64,000 nucleotides of DNA from Trematomus loennbergii (lineage: Eukaryota; Chordata; Actinopteri; Perciformes; Nototheniidae). Within the stretch, counting starts at the first letter, position 1. Every line of letters starts with the position of its first letter. Made by a program: the position numbers and the translations under genes. Positions 11,641 through 21,949 of this stretch are shown here, piece after piece. The DNA lies in NCBI GenBank assembly GCA_012861695.1, contig JAAOOA010000632.1, positions 173,501 to 237,500 of the forward strand. Direction: 5' to 3'. The notes under the pieces are model-generated. The model was given only the letters and a program-made list of their open reading frames with translations, searched no databases and was not told the DNA's origin.

Positions 11641-11949
11641 GTTTGGGTTATTGTTCAAAGCTCACAGCTCTCAGATGTCTACGGGTCAAAGTGATTTCAA
11701 ACATCTCCTGTCTTTGGTCTGCAGTTTGAACTGAAGAAAGCACCAACATCTAGTCATCATAGTTTCATGTGGACACGGGAACAAAGAGAGGACCATGATG
11801 CATTCAATGATCAAATGCTTTATTTAAAGAAAAAACATTGCAAATAATTCTGAATAAAGTCTCAGTGGTTGAAAATAAAAATAAAAGATAATATTGTATT
11901 TAAAGAACTCATGAAAAGTGTAAGTTTAAGTATGTTGAAACATTAAAAC

Positions 11950-13085
11950 CCCCTATCTCCCCCTTTTAACACCGTCATCCCCTCTATCTCCCCCTTTTAA
12001 CACCGTCATCCCTCTATCTCCCCCTTTAAACACCGTCATCCCTCTATCTCCCCCTTTTAACACCGTCATCCCCTCTATCTCCCCCTTTTAACACCGTCAT
12101 CCCCTCTATCTCCCCCTTTTAACACAGTCATCCCTCTATCTCCCCCTTTTAACACCGTCATCCCCTCTATCTCCCCCTTTTCACACAGTCATCCCTCTAT
12201 CTCCCCTTTTAACACCGTCATCCCCTCTATCTCCCCCTTTTAACACCGTCATCTCCTCTATCTCCCCTTTTAACACCATCATCTCCTCTATCTCCCCCTT
12301 TTAACACCATCATCTCCTCTATCTCCCCCTTTAAACACCGTCATCCCCTCTATCTCCCCCTTTAAACACCGTTATCTCCCCCTTTTAACACCGTCATCTC
12401 CTCTATCTCCCCCTTTTAACACAGTCATCCCCTCTATCTCCCCCTTTAAATACCGTCATCCCCTCTATCTCCCCCTTTTAACACCGTCATCTCCTCTATC
12501 TCCCCCTTTTAACACCGTCATCCCTCTATCTCCCCCTTTAAACACCGTCATCCCCTCTATCTCCCTCTTTTAACACCGTCATCCCTCTCTCTCCCCCTTT
12601 AACACGTCATCTCCTCTATCTCCCCCTTTAAACACCGTCATCCCTCTATCTCCCCCTTTTAACACCGTCATCTCCTCTATCTCCCCTTTTAACACCGTCA
12701 TCCCCTCTATCTCCCCTTTAACACCGTCATCTCCTCTATCTCCCCCTTTAACACCGTCATCTCCTCTATCTCCCCCTTTAAACACCGTCATCCCCTCTAT
12801 CTACCCCTTTTAACACCGTCATCTCCTCTATCTCCCCCTTTAAACACAGTCATCCCTCTATCTCCCCCTTTAAACACAGTCATCCCCTCTATCTCCCCCT
12901 TTAAACACCGTCATCCCCTCTATCTCCCCCTTTTAACACCGTCATCTCCTCTATCTCCCCCTTTAAACACAGTCATCCCCTCTATCTCCCCCTTTAAACA
13001 CCGTCATCCCCTCTATCTCCCCCTTTTAACACCGTCATCTCCTCTATCTCCCCTTTAAACACCGTCATCCCCTCTATCTCCCCCT
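11950..13085. repeat. 31-bp minisatellite (about 37 copies)
   Basis: The unit is CTCTATCTCCCCCTTTTAAC followed by ACCGTCATCCC, with T/A and C-tract length variants. It lies between the 3' ends of the gpatch1 fragment and the zinc-finger gene. The right-arm counterpart (54,335-54,740) has about 13 copies. Confidence 0.95.
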
Positions 13086-13267
13086 GTAAAACTTTTGTTA
13101 TAATTATATATCCAATATGGAAACCTCCTCAGTCTCTGGTTGTACATGTTGCCGGTTCTGGTCCTCCACACTCCTCTCTTTACTTGGACCAAATTTTTTT
13201 ATCACAACAGTCGAGTTATCGCATTATATACGACTTACTGGGACTTACCCAAAGAGTTTAAACCTTA

Positions 13268-15000
13268 CAATAACACTGTCTCAGTGTCTTTAGAAGAGTC
13301 TCCAGGGTTGTCCTCAGTCTCTGGTTGTAAATGTCTCTCTGGATCTGAGTTCCTGGCTGGTTCTGGTCCTCCACAGTCCTCTCCATCAGCTTCTGTTTCC
13401 ATGTGTTCAGCTGAGCTGCTGGCTGGAGGCTCTGCCTCTCTGTTCTCCTCAGTTTGAGTTTGATGAAGCTGTGAGGACTGACGACCAACACAATTATGTC
13501 TTTTGACTGTGTGTGAATCTTTTGTCACAAACACTGCAGCTGTATGGTTTCTCTCCTGTGTGGTTCCTCATGTGGGAGTTTACATGTCCTCTCTGTGTAA
13601 AATATTTATTACAGACTGAGCAGCTGAACGGTTTTCTCCTGTGTGGATTATCATGTGTTTTCTTTAAATCTCCTCTCTGTTTAAAAGATTTCTTACAGAC
13701 TGAGCAGCTGAATGGTTTCTCTCCTGTGTGGATTATCATGTGTTTCTTTAAATGTCCTCTCCGTGCAAAAGATTGATTACAGACTGAGCAGCTGAATGGT
13801 TTCTCTCCTGTGTGGATTATCATGTGTTTCTTTAAATGTCCTCTCCGTGCAAAAGATTTCTCACAGACTGAGCAGCTGAATGGTTTCTCTCCTGCACTAC
13901 GTCTTGAATCACTGACAGAGTCTTGTTTATTTCTCTGAGAGTTTGAATCTGGTTCTCTGGTCTTCTTCCAATCAGCACTGTCTTCAGTGTCAGGTTCAGA
14001 AGAGTCTCCAGGGTTGTCCTCAGTCTCTGGTTGAAAATGTCTCTCTGGATCTGAGTTCCTGGCTGGTTCTGGTCCTCCACAGTCCTCTCCATCAGCTTCT
14101 GTTTCCAGTGTTCAGCTGAGCTGCTGGCTGGAGGCTCTGCCTCTCTGTTCTCCTCAGTCTGAGTTTGATGAAGCTGTGAGGACTGACGACCAACACACTT
14201 ATGGCTTTTGACCTGATGACTCCAGGTGAATATTTTGTCACAAACACTGCAGCTGTATGGTTTCTCTCCTGTGTGGTTTCTCATGTGTTTATTTAAATTT
14301 CCTCTCCGTTTAAAAGATTTCTTACAGACTGAACAGCTGAATGGTTTCTCTCCTGTGTGGATTATCATGTGTCTCTTTAAAGTTCCTCTCCGTGCAAAGA
14401 TTTCTCACAGACTGAGCAGCTGAATGGTTTCTCTCCTGTGTGGTTTCTCATGTGGGACTTTAAATTTCCTCTCTGTTTAAAAGATTTCTCACAGACTGAG
14501 CAGCTGAATGGTTTCTCTCCTGCACTACGTCTTGAATCACTGACAGGGTCTTGTTTATTTCTCTGAGACTTTGAATCTGGTTCTCTGGTCTCCTTCCAAT
14601 CAGCCCTGTCTTCAGTGTCAGGTTCAGAAGAGTCTCCAGGCTTGTCCTCAGTCTCTGGTTGTAAATGTCTCTCTGGATCTGAGTTCCTGGCTGGTTCTGG
14701 TCCTCCACAGTCCTCTCCATCAGCTTCTGTTTCCAGGTGTTCAGTTTGTCTTTGATGAAGCTGAGAGGACTGAGGTTTCTCTTCATCATCTTCACTCTTC
14801 ACAGGGACAGAAGTGAATGTGGACTTGGTGATATCAGCCTCCTCCAGCCCTTGAAGCTGCTCTCCCTCCTGACTGCTCCAGAGTTCCTCCTGCTCCTCTT
14901 TAATGTGTGGGGGGGGCTCTGGGTCCTCCTGGTCCAGACTGGAGCTCCACTCCTGCTGCTCAGGGGAACCTCTTCTTTAACCACCACAGCTGCTGGACGT
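13268..15000 (-). pseudogene. C2H2 zinc-finger gene, main exon, left arm (frameshifted)
   Basis: Reverse-strand counterpart of 52,503-54,150. The acceptor CTGCAG is just above 15,000. Order: DVQQL start, acidic linker, fingers, tail ([20 protein letters not shown]), a second acidic linker, a second block of fingers, then the C-terminal linker. It is a tandem duplication of a linker-plus-fingers module inside one exon. Breaks: CAGCTGTGGTGG lacks one G, and GTTCCCCTGAG lacks one C, creating an early TGA. A TTT/TTTT loss in a finger lies near 14,395, and a frame change near 13,660. The CCC tract before ACACATT is 8 long here (7 in the other two copies), so that site is in frame in this copy only. 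With the damaged first exon at 17,117-17,301 it is very likely non-coding. Confidence 0.8.
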
Positions 15001-15182
15001 CTGCAGGAAACAGGAAACACATATTCATCAGAATCAGAATCGGTTATTTACCAAGTAGGTTTACACATACGAGGAATTTGCTTTAGTATATATGTGGTGC
15101 ATACAAAGACACAGAAACAAACATCTTAGCAAAACAAAATAAATACAAATAGGATTGTTATGACAGCTATTTAAAAAAAACT

Positions 15183-16278
15183 AAGCGCTAAGAGAGGAGC
15201 CCTCAACCAGTGCAGCAGCAGCCACTAGCAGCTGACTGTTGCTATCTGTAACGTGTAAACTATGCCGCGAAAACATAATTTCAGCCAATCAGCGTCGTCA
15301 AATATGATGGTCACAGGGCTCCTACGTGAGCGCCCGGTGCAGTCTGTGAGTTGTTTGGACTCGTATCCAAGGAGACAAAACAGGAAGCTGTCATACACTC
15401 TGGAAGCTACCATTAGCAGCTAATGAAAACTCCGTTTTTGACATAAAAATGGAATTATGGATCATCAATCATTTTCAAAGTGACAGACACATTGGATTAA
15501 TTATGGATTAACTTCAGCTGCGTTTTTCTCGTTTTTGATCAGAATTGTTATTCTGCAAAAGGTGAGCATATCTCCATGTTTTGCTACCTAAAGCTACGTC
15601 GTGTGATGTCTGTATTTGCTTCCCATGTCGCGAGTTCTGATCGCTCAGTGATGATACTTATATTTCTAGAATATGTGGAATCTCAGCTTGTAAGCTTGTT
15701 TGTGCATATCCGATAAGTATATCGATTGATTTATACCTAGAGTGCGTTAGCATTTTTTCGCTCAGGGCTCATTTAGACGCTTCTTGTGAGACTTGTGTTT
15801 TGTTTCGGTAAACATGGTTCATATCATCAGTTAGATGCGTTTCCTCTGAGTAGGACACATGAATATTTATTACATTTTAAGAAGCCCTGAGACACAGTTT
15901 CGTGAGAAAAAAAACGGGGGAAAAAAGCCCCTTAACAGGTTAAATGGGAATTAAATCAGTGTTCCCAAAGCCCCGGTGTTCTGCAGTTTGTGTGGGCCTA
16001 CTGTACTGTTGCACAGTTTATGCTGTAGAAACTATGTCCAGGACAAGGTGTTTGGAAGTTTTGGAAGATTCATAGCTAACCACACTGAAGTTATGGAGGT
16101 ATTGATCAGTCTTCTCATATTTTTAAGCCTCAAATTGTCCTTCCCCCCCCCCCCTCCAACATCACCAGAAGTCATGATTTAAGGGGTCTTTTCTAAAAAA
16201 ATTACCCAGGACCCCCTAGTATTGTTTGATCACCATTTCCACAGCCCCACCTAAAATATTTTCCACCAGCCGCCACTG
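15183..16278. mobile_element. hAT-like element, one end deleted (left arm)
   Basis: One terminus is intact (complement of CAGTGGCGGCTGGT, ending 16,278), followed by GTGATGAC at 16,279-16,286. The other terminus is missing: at about 15,180 the sequence jumps to flank that lies about 2.8 kb further on in the right arm. It is the same insertion as the complete copy at 48,382-49,740. Confidence 0.8.
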
Positions 16279-16532
16279 GTGATGACATATGTATATATTC
16301 CATATTTATTTGTTGTTTACCTTTTATATATTTTTTGTCTTCCAACCCAGTTCTCACGGGTTGGAAGAGGTCCCACGAGAATAAACCCCGTACTTAATTA
16401 AGACCTCAGCCTCGTGTCATTTACTGGAGGGAGCTACAACAATTAAGAATGGAGTATATCTAACACCTCTTTCATAATAACACCTTGCTCTGCAATAATG
16501 TCATGTTTTATGTTTCCTGTCATTCTGTTTAG

Positions 16533-16811
16533 GAAAGGACATGCCTGAAAGACACGACTCAGCTTTTTCTCTTTCTCCGAGGGTCAAGAAGAACATCCAC
16601 GGGGAAAAAGGTGGATGTTATGAGATTTAAGACCAGTACAGGACATTCACTAAGACGCGACACTTTTATTGTGAAAACAAAGACCTGCACACTGAACAGT
16701 TTTGTAGTCCAACAGGACCATCATTTGTTTGTGACGCTGCCCCTCAGAGAAGGTCTGGTTATTGTCAGGCCTATGAAGTGTGGCACAAAAAACAGTCAGC
16801 TGTTCAAATAA
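16533..16811 (+). CDS. Candidate terminal exon, unknown protein (left arm)
   Basis: A 279-bp open stretch follows a good acceptor (CATTCTGTTTAG). It starts ERTCLKDTTQLFLFLRG, continues through MRFKTSTGHSLRRDT and QQDHHLFVTLPLREG, and ends CGTKNSQLFK with stop at 16,809-16,811. AATAAA overlaps the end (TTCAAATAAACC), as expected of a last exon. The reverse-strand counterpart at 47,848-48,126 has the same length and frame with few substitutions. I do not recognise the protein. It could be a real last exon whose upstream exons were not found, or a transposon-derived ORF. Confidence 0.35.
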   Translation, partial: ERTCLKDTTQLFLFLRGSRRTSTGKKVDVMRFKTSTGHSLRRDTFIVKTKTCTLNSFVVQQDHHLFVTLPLREGLVIVRPMKCGTKNSQLFK

Positions 16812-17116
16812 ACCTATTTCCACATCTGCGCTCCATCAGCTGATTATTTCTATTTGCCTCACTTTATAAGCTTCACATCACTTGTACCGCAGAGTTTGCA
16901 ACGTCAAAATAAATGGTGCCAATCTTCAGTCAGATGTGACTGTGTACATTTTTAGTAAGAATAACGGACAAAAGCTGTGGAAATACCATATGTGGAAATA
17001 TGTGAACCAGAAGTTATCAAAGTTGAACCATCAAAATGTTTTTAATAACATTTGGTCAAAAGAGAGAGTGAATAAAGAGAGTGAATATATAGAGAGATAG
17101 TAAAGAGGGAACAGAC

Positions 17117-17301
17117 CTGCTCTGAGGATCTGAAGCTGAGGCTAAAACAGCGTCCAGTAGTTTCCGGTGTCTCTCGTTCTCCTGTTTTGAACGAGACAGT
17201 TCCTCCTCGTACTCTGCTATCGTTCTTTCAAACAGAACAAAGATGTCTTCAGCAGCCGCAGTGAGTCGCTGCTTCACCAACGAGAGCAGCACAACACTCA
17301 T
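17117..17301 (-). pseudogene. Zinc-finger gene exon 1, left arm (2-bp deletion)
   Basis: The ATG (complement at 17,299-17,301) begins MSVVLLSLVKQRLTAAAEDI, then FVLFERTIAEYEEELSRSKQ and ENERHRKLLDAV. This is a heptad-rich N-terminal segment of fish zinc-finger genes that precedes the DVQQL exon. The right-arm copy continues LQPQLQILRA before the donor. Here two bases are lost (TTTTAGCC against TTTTGCAGCC), giving LASASDPQS and shifting the join to exon 2. The donor at 17,115-17,116 is retained. Confidence 0.8.
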
Positions 17302-17334
17302 GTTTACTAAATCACCACTTCCTGTTAGACACAC

Positions 17335-18445
17335 CGTTTCTCCGTGTGCTTCAGTCTCTGTTATACACACCGTTTCTCCGTGTGCTTCAGTCTCTGTTAA
17401 ACACCGTTTCTCCGTGTGCTTCAGTCTCTGTTAAACGCACCGTTTCTCCGTGTGCTTCAGTCTCTGTTAAACGCACCGTTTCTCCGTGTGCTTCAGTCTC
17501 TGTTAAACGCACCTTTCTCCGTGTGCTTCAGTCTCTGTCAAACGCACCTTTCTCCGCGTGCTTCAGTCTCTGTCAACGCACCGTTTCTCCGCGTGCTTCA
17601 GTCTCTGTCAAACGCACCGTTTCTCCGCGTGCTTCAGTCTCTGTCAAACGCACCGTTTCTCCGCGTGCTTCAGTCTCTGTCAAACGCACCGTTTCTCCGC
17701 GTGCTTCAGTCTCTGTCAAACGCACCGTTTCTCCGCGTGCTTCAGTCTCTGTCAAACGCACCGTTTCTCCGCGTGCTTCAGTCTCTGTCAAACGCACCTT
17801 TCTCCGCGTGCTTCAGTCTCTGTCAACGCACCGTTCTCCGCGTGCTTCAGTCTCTGTCAAACGCACCGTTTCTCCGCGTGCTTCAGTCTCTGTCAGACAC
17901 ACCGTTTCTCCGCGTGCTTCAGTCTCTGTTAAACACACCGTTTCTCCGCGTGCTTCAGTCTCTGTTAAACGCACCGTTTCTCCGTGTGCTTCAGTCTCTG
18001 TTAAACGCACCGTTCTCCGTGTGCTTCAGTCTCTGTTAAACGCACCGTTTCTCCGTGTTCAGTCTCTGTTAAACACACTGTTTCTCCGTGTGCTTCAGTC
18101 TCTGTTAAACACACTGTTTCTCCGTGTGCTTCAGTTTCTGTAAACACACCGTTTCTCCGTGTGCTTCAGTCTCTGTTAAACGCACCGTTTCTCCGTGTGC
18201 TTCAGTCTCTGTTAAACGCACCGTTCCGTGTGCTTCAGTCTCTGTCAGACACACTGTTTCTCCGTGTGCTTCAGTCTCTGTTAAACACACTGTTTCTCCG
18301 TGTGCTTCAGTCTCTGTTAAACACACCGTTTCTCCGCGTGCTTCAGTCTCTGTCAGACACACTGTTTCTCCGTGTGCTTCAGTCTCTGTTAAACACACGT
18401 TTCTCCGTGTGCTTCAGTCTCTGTTAAACACACTGTTTCTCTCTG
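17335..18445. repeat. 36-bp minisatellite upstream of zinc-finger exon 1 (about 31 copies)
   Basis: The unit is TCTCCGTGTGCTTCAGTCTC followed by TGTTAAACGCACCGTT. Because 36 is divisible by three it creates long false frames on both strands. Middle units (about 17,545-17,965) carry CGCGTGC and GTCAAA, and outer units carry CGTGTGC and GTTAAA. It starts about 35 bp upstream of the exon 1 ATG. Confidence 0.95.
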
Positions 18446-18464
18446 AAGCTTCCTGAGCTGCTGT

Positions 18465-18596
18465 TCAGCTGGACGGCAGGAAGCAGAGGTTTGGGAGGAT
18501 GATGTCTCTGATGCTGTTTAGATTTCTCCAGCACCATGGGGGGTCCTGTGTGGATGGCAGCTCCTTCCTCAGCAGATCCAGTTCTCCAGAATTGTC
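18465..18596 (-). CDS. Candidate terminal exon, 43 codons, unknown (left arm)
   Basis: Counterpart of 45,538-45,669. A pyrimidine-rich acceptor (TTTCTCTGTGATTAG) precedes DNSGELDLLRKELPSTQDPP, which ends LCFLPSS and stop. Length and frame are the same in both arms. No match is recognised. Its proximity to the zinc-finger exon may be incidental. Confidence 0.3.
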   Translation of the reverse strand, partial: DNSGELDLLRKELPSTQDPPWCWRNLNSIRDIILPNLCFLPSS

Positions 18597-18699
18597 CTAA
18601 TCACAGAGAAACAAGAGAAAAAGAACAACATGTATTAATCTTATTAACAAATGATGATCATGACCATCCCTAAAGGATTATTTTAAATTCTGTACTGTT

Positions 18700-18792
18700 T
18701 TGGTTTTAAAAATGTCTATATAGACATTTTTAAAAACACTTCAGAGACATGTTTTATATAGATCTATACAAAACATGTCTCTGAAGTGTTTT
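18700..18792. repeat. Two adjacent perfect hairpin palindromes (left arm)
   Basis: AATGTCTATATAGACATT is a self-palindrome. It is followed by CACTTCAGAGACATGTTTT, a short AT loop with TAGATCTA, and the complementary arm AAAACATGTCTCTGAAGTG. The structure is repeated in the right arm at about 45,345-45,435. It probably marks a small inverted-repeat element. Confidence 0.8.
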
Positions 18793-18827
18793 GCTCAAAA
18801 TACCAAACAGACCAACCTTTGTAGTAG

Positions 18828-19812
18828 AGATGTCCCAATCCGATCACGTGATTGGGGATCGGAGCCGATCACGTGATTTTCTAAAGATCGGAATCGGGAG
18901 AAAAAAATCGGGGATCGGGAATCTTTTCTTTTTTTAAATTTTTTATTTAATGTTACAAACAAAAATGACCATGTTCACGTCTTAAAGTCATCCTGAGGCC
19001 TTAGTTTTAAAATGACACAACATCATGTATGTGTTGCTTCTTTTGGGCTTGTTTTCATAGACTGGTTGCTTATTTCTCTCAAATCTGGAAACAGAGTGGG
19101 CGCAGTGTCTAATAGTAGCAGTAAGCTAACGAGAGGCTACGTTCAGCCGGTGTAACGAGAGGCTACGTTCAGCCGGTGTAACGAGAGGCTACGTTCAGCC
19201 GGTGTAACCAGAGGCTACGTTCAGCCGGTGTAACCAGAGGCTACGTTCAGCCGGTGTAACGAGAGGCTACGTTCAGCCGGTGTAACGAGAGGCTACGTTC
19301 AGCTGGTGCCTCGGGAGTCGGGACAGAGAAAATGTCAGGAGTTGGAAGTATTATAAAATTGAAAGCGAAGGCAGTGTAACAGCCAGATGCAATGTTTGCA
19401 AGGCGGAGGTTCCGCGTGGTGGAAAGAACAGAGCTACGTTCAACACGACCAATCTAATACAAACACCAACACAACAACGACGAGTACACAGCGGCCACTC
19501 AGGTAACGGCACTGAAACAACCGACACTTTCAGAGACTTTTAAAAGGAAAGAGAAACTGCCCCAGAACAGTGAAAAGGCCAAAAGAATAACAGCCAAGAT
19601 AGCTGAATTCATCGCGTTGGATGACCAGCCGTTATCTGTTACCTTTTTACGCCACCTGAGAAACAAACACAGTCTATGAGGCTTGGCTACAAAGTAGGGA
19701 TGTCCCGATCACCTTTTTTTGCTCCCGATCCGATTCCGATCATTTGATTTTGACAATCTGCCGATACCGATTTTTCCCGATCCGATCTTTATGCAATGCA
19801 TTAAGAGAAAAA
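18828..19812 (+). mobile_element. Degraded hAT-type element with BED zinc-finger remnant (left arm)
   Basis: Terminus-like blocks (GATGTCCCAATCCGATCACG at 18,832 and GGGATGTCCCGATCACC at about 19,699) surround an ORF remnant starting ATGTCAGGAGTTGG at 19,331. The better-preserved right-arm copy reads YYQIESEGSVTARCNVCKAE then VPRGGKNRATF, the BED-finger region of hAT/ZBED-type transposases. Only the N-terminal part and a short internal piece remain. It is pseudogenic. Confidence 0.65.
19127..19312. repeat. 26-bp tandem repeat (7 copies, left arm)
   Basis: The unit is AACGAGAGGCTACGTTCAGC followed by CGGTGT. It sits just 5' of the BED ORF remnant. The right arm has about 11 copies. Confidence 0.95.
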
Positions 19813-20051
19813 AAAGGTAACAGATAACGGCTGGTCATCCAACGCGATGAATTCAGCTATCTTGGCTGTTATTTTTTTGGCCTTTTCAGTTAAAAAAAGA
19901 AGTTTTCCCCAAAAAAGATTTTTTTTTTTTTTTTTTATATTGTATTTCATGATGACAGGAAATCATATTAAAATTACAAGAATAAACGGTTCATTGAAAT
20001 GTATCATGTATTTTAACAAAAGAAAAACTGTATAAATGGAATACATTATAT

Positions 20052-20471
20052 TATACAGTGCGATTATGGCAAAAATCATAATCACGATTATTTGGGTCAA
20101 TAATTGATATCACGATTATTAAATACGATTATTCATTGACTTTGAAAACTTAACTGTTGATTACCCTGAACGTATAATTCAACTGAAAAACCAATACAAA
20201 AATAATGATACATTTAAATAAATATCAAAATAATAAATACCAATAAACAAGATCAACAAATATTTTGGAGCGCACTTCCCCAAGCTACTAAACATATATA
20301 AATATGATAAATACAAATAAATTAGACCAAAATTAATGAGATCAAATATGTTGCAGTGCAGTCACAACCTAGCAAAGCTAAATAATAGTTTTTTTCGATT
20401 ATGTTGTTTTCCTAATTGTGGCAGGCCAAAATCGTAATTGCGATTAAAATACGATTAATTGCACAGCCCTA
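20052..20471 (-). mobile_element. hAT-like MITE, left-arm copy
   Basis: Counterpart of 43,725-44,146. The target duplication CATTATAT flanks both sides (20,044-20,051 and 20,472-20,479). The ends are TAGGGCTGTGC-like, with the outer end here mutated. AT-rich interior, non-coding. Confidence 0.75.
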
Positions 20472-21076
20472 CATTATATATCTGTTTTTTAGCAGTTTTA
20501 AAGTGCACCTATCGGGCTATTTTAAGGCATGTATTATGGGTCTCAGATATATACAAATATATAAAAACATGTCTATGATGTGTTTTGCTCAAAATACAAA
20601 CAGATCATGCACTTTAGACATCCCTCATATCCCTCTATTCCAGCTGTTAGAGAAACTCGGATTTCGGGTCCTTAGCTTGAAAAAAAGAAAAGAGGAGGCG
20701 GAGCTAATGCCTGCTCAGAATTCTACCGGAGAGAAAGTTAAATTCTGCTGTGATAAAACGCCACCCTGAAGTCATTCCATCTTAAACTACAGAGTAGAGG
20801 TTTGTGCACTTTTCTGACACACGATAAGCGCTCCTGACAAAACAAGATAATCCAGATAAAAAGATGATTGTGCTGCATTCTGTTTCGCATTATGCTCTCG
20901 TTTTGTCTTGGGTTGTAAATTCAGCGTACCCCTTTCCTTTGCAGTGGTGTGCTTTGGCTCCTCCCTAAAAGCCCAAACTCACTCTTAACCCTAGATTCCG
21001 CCGCGTTACGGCTGCGCCGCGTTACGGCTGCGCCGCGGCCACTCAATGGGTGCTATTCCACCTTCTGGGACGCTAC

Positions 21077-21697
21077 GGCTAGAAGCGTCCCAGAAGCGTC
21101 CCAGAAGCGTATCAGAAGCGTCCCAGAAGCGTATCAGAAGCGTATCAGAAGCGTATCAGAAGCGTATCAGAAGCGTCCCAGAAGCGTCCCAGAAGCGTAT
21201 CAGAAGCGTATCAGAAGCGTATCAGAAGCGTATCAGAAGCGTCCCAGAAGCGTATCAGAAGCGTATCAGAAGCGTATCAGAAGCGTATCAGAAGCGTATC
21301 AGAAGCGTATCAGAAGCGTCCCAGAAGCGTATCAGAAGCGTATCAGAAGCGTATCAGAAGCGTCCCAGAAGCGTCCCAGAAGCGTATCAGAAGCGTATCA
21401 GAAGCGTATCAGAAGCGTATCAGAAGCGTCCCAGAAGCGTATCAGAAGCGTATCAGAAGCGTATCAGAAGCGTATCAGAAGCGTCCCAGAAGCGTCCCAG
21501 AAGCGTATCAGAAGCGTATCAGAAGCGTATCAGAAGCGTCCCAGAAGCGTATCAGAAGCGTATCAGAAGCGTATCAGAAGCGTCCCAGAAGCGTCCCAGA
21601 AGCGTATCAGAAGCGTATCAGAAGCGTATCAGAAGCGTATCAGAAGCGTATCAGAAGCGTCCCAGAAGCGTATCAGAAGCGTATCAGAAGCGTAGCG
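21077..21697. repeat. 11-bp tandem repeat (about 56 copies, left arm)
   Basis: Units GAAGCGTATCA and GAAGCGTCCCA alternate in runs, often CC then AT,AT,AT,AT. An 11-bp period gives open frames in all phases (for example 20,949-21,695), which are artefacts. The right arm has only about 11 copies at 42,980-43,100. Confidence 0.95.
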
Positions 21698-21949
21698 TCT
21701 CGGTGCTGGGCTCCGCTAAGAATAGGATGACAGTCTATTTTCGACGCGACACGAGGCGTTGCATTATAACAATTATTATTAACTTTGTCTGCACAAAGTA
21801 GCCTGTCCAGGAAATATGCCCAAATCAACAAAAGCTGCGAGCCGGCACACAAGACGCTCCGCTTCCGAAACGCGCCCGGTGGGTTATGACGCTGGAGGAG
21901 GTCGGACCAAAACCGCGGCGCAGCCGTACCTTTAAATATCAATAATAAC

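Noticed and set aside
17346..18143. Long open frames with PCASVSVKRTVS-type repeats here and at 46,197-47,238
   Set aside because: Artefacts of a 36-bp repeat. All frames on both strands stay open, and length changes between arms shift them freely.
20949..21801. Two overlapping frames of about 250 codons, rich in SVSEAYQKR
   Set aside because: 11-bp tandem repeat without stops. No start context or homology.
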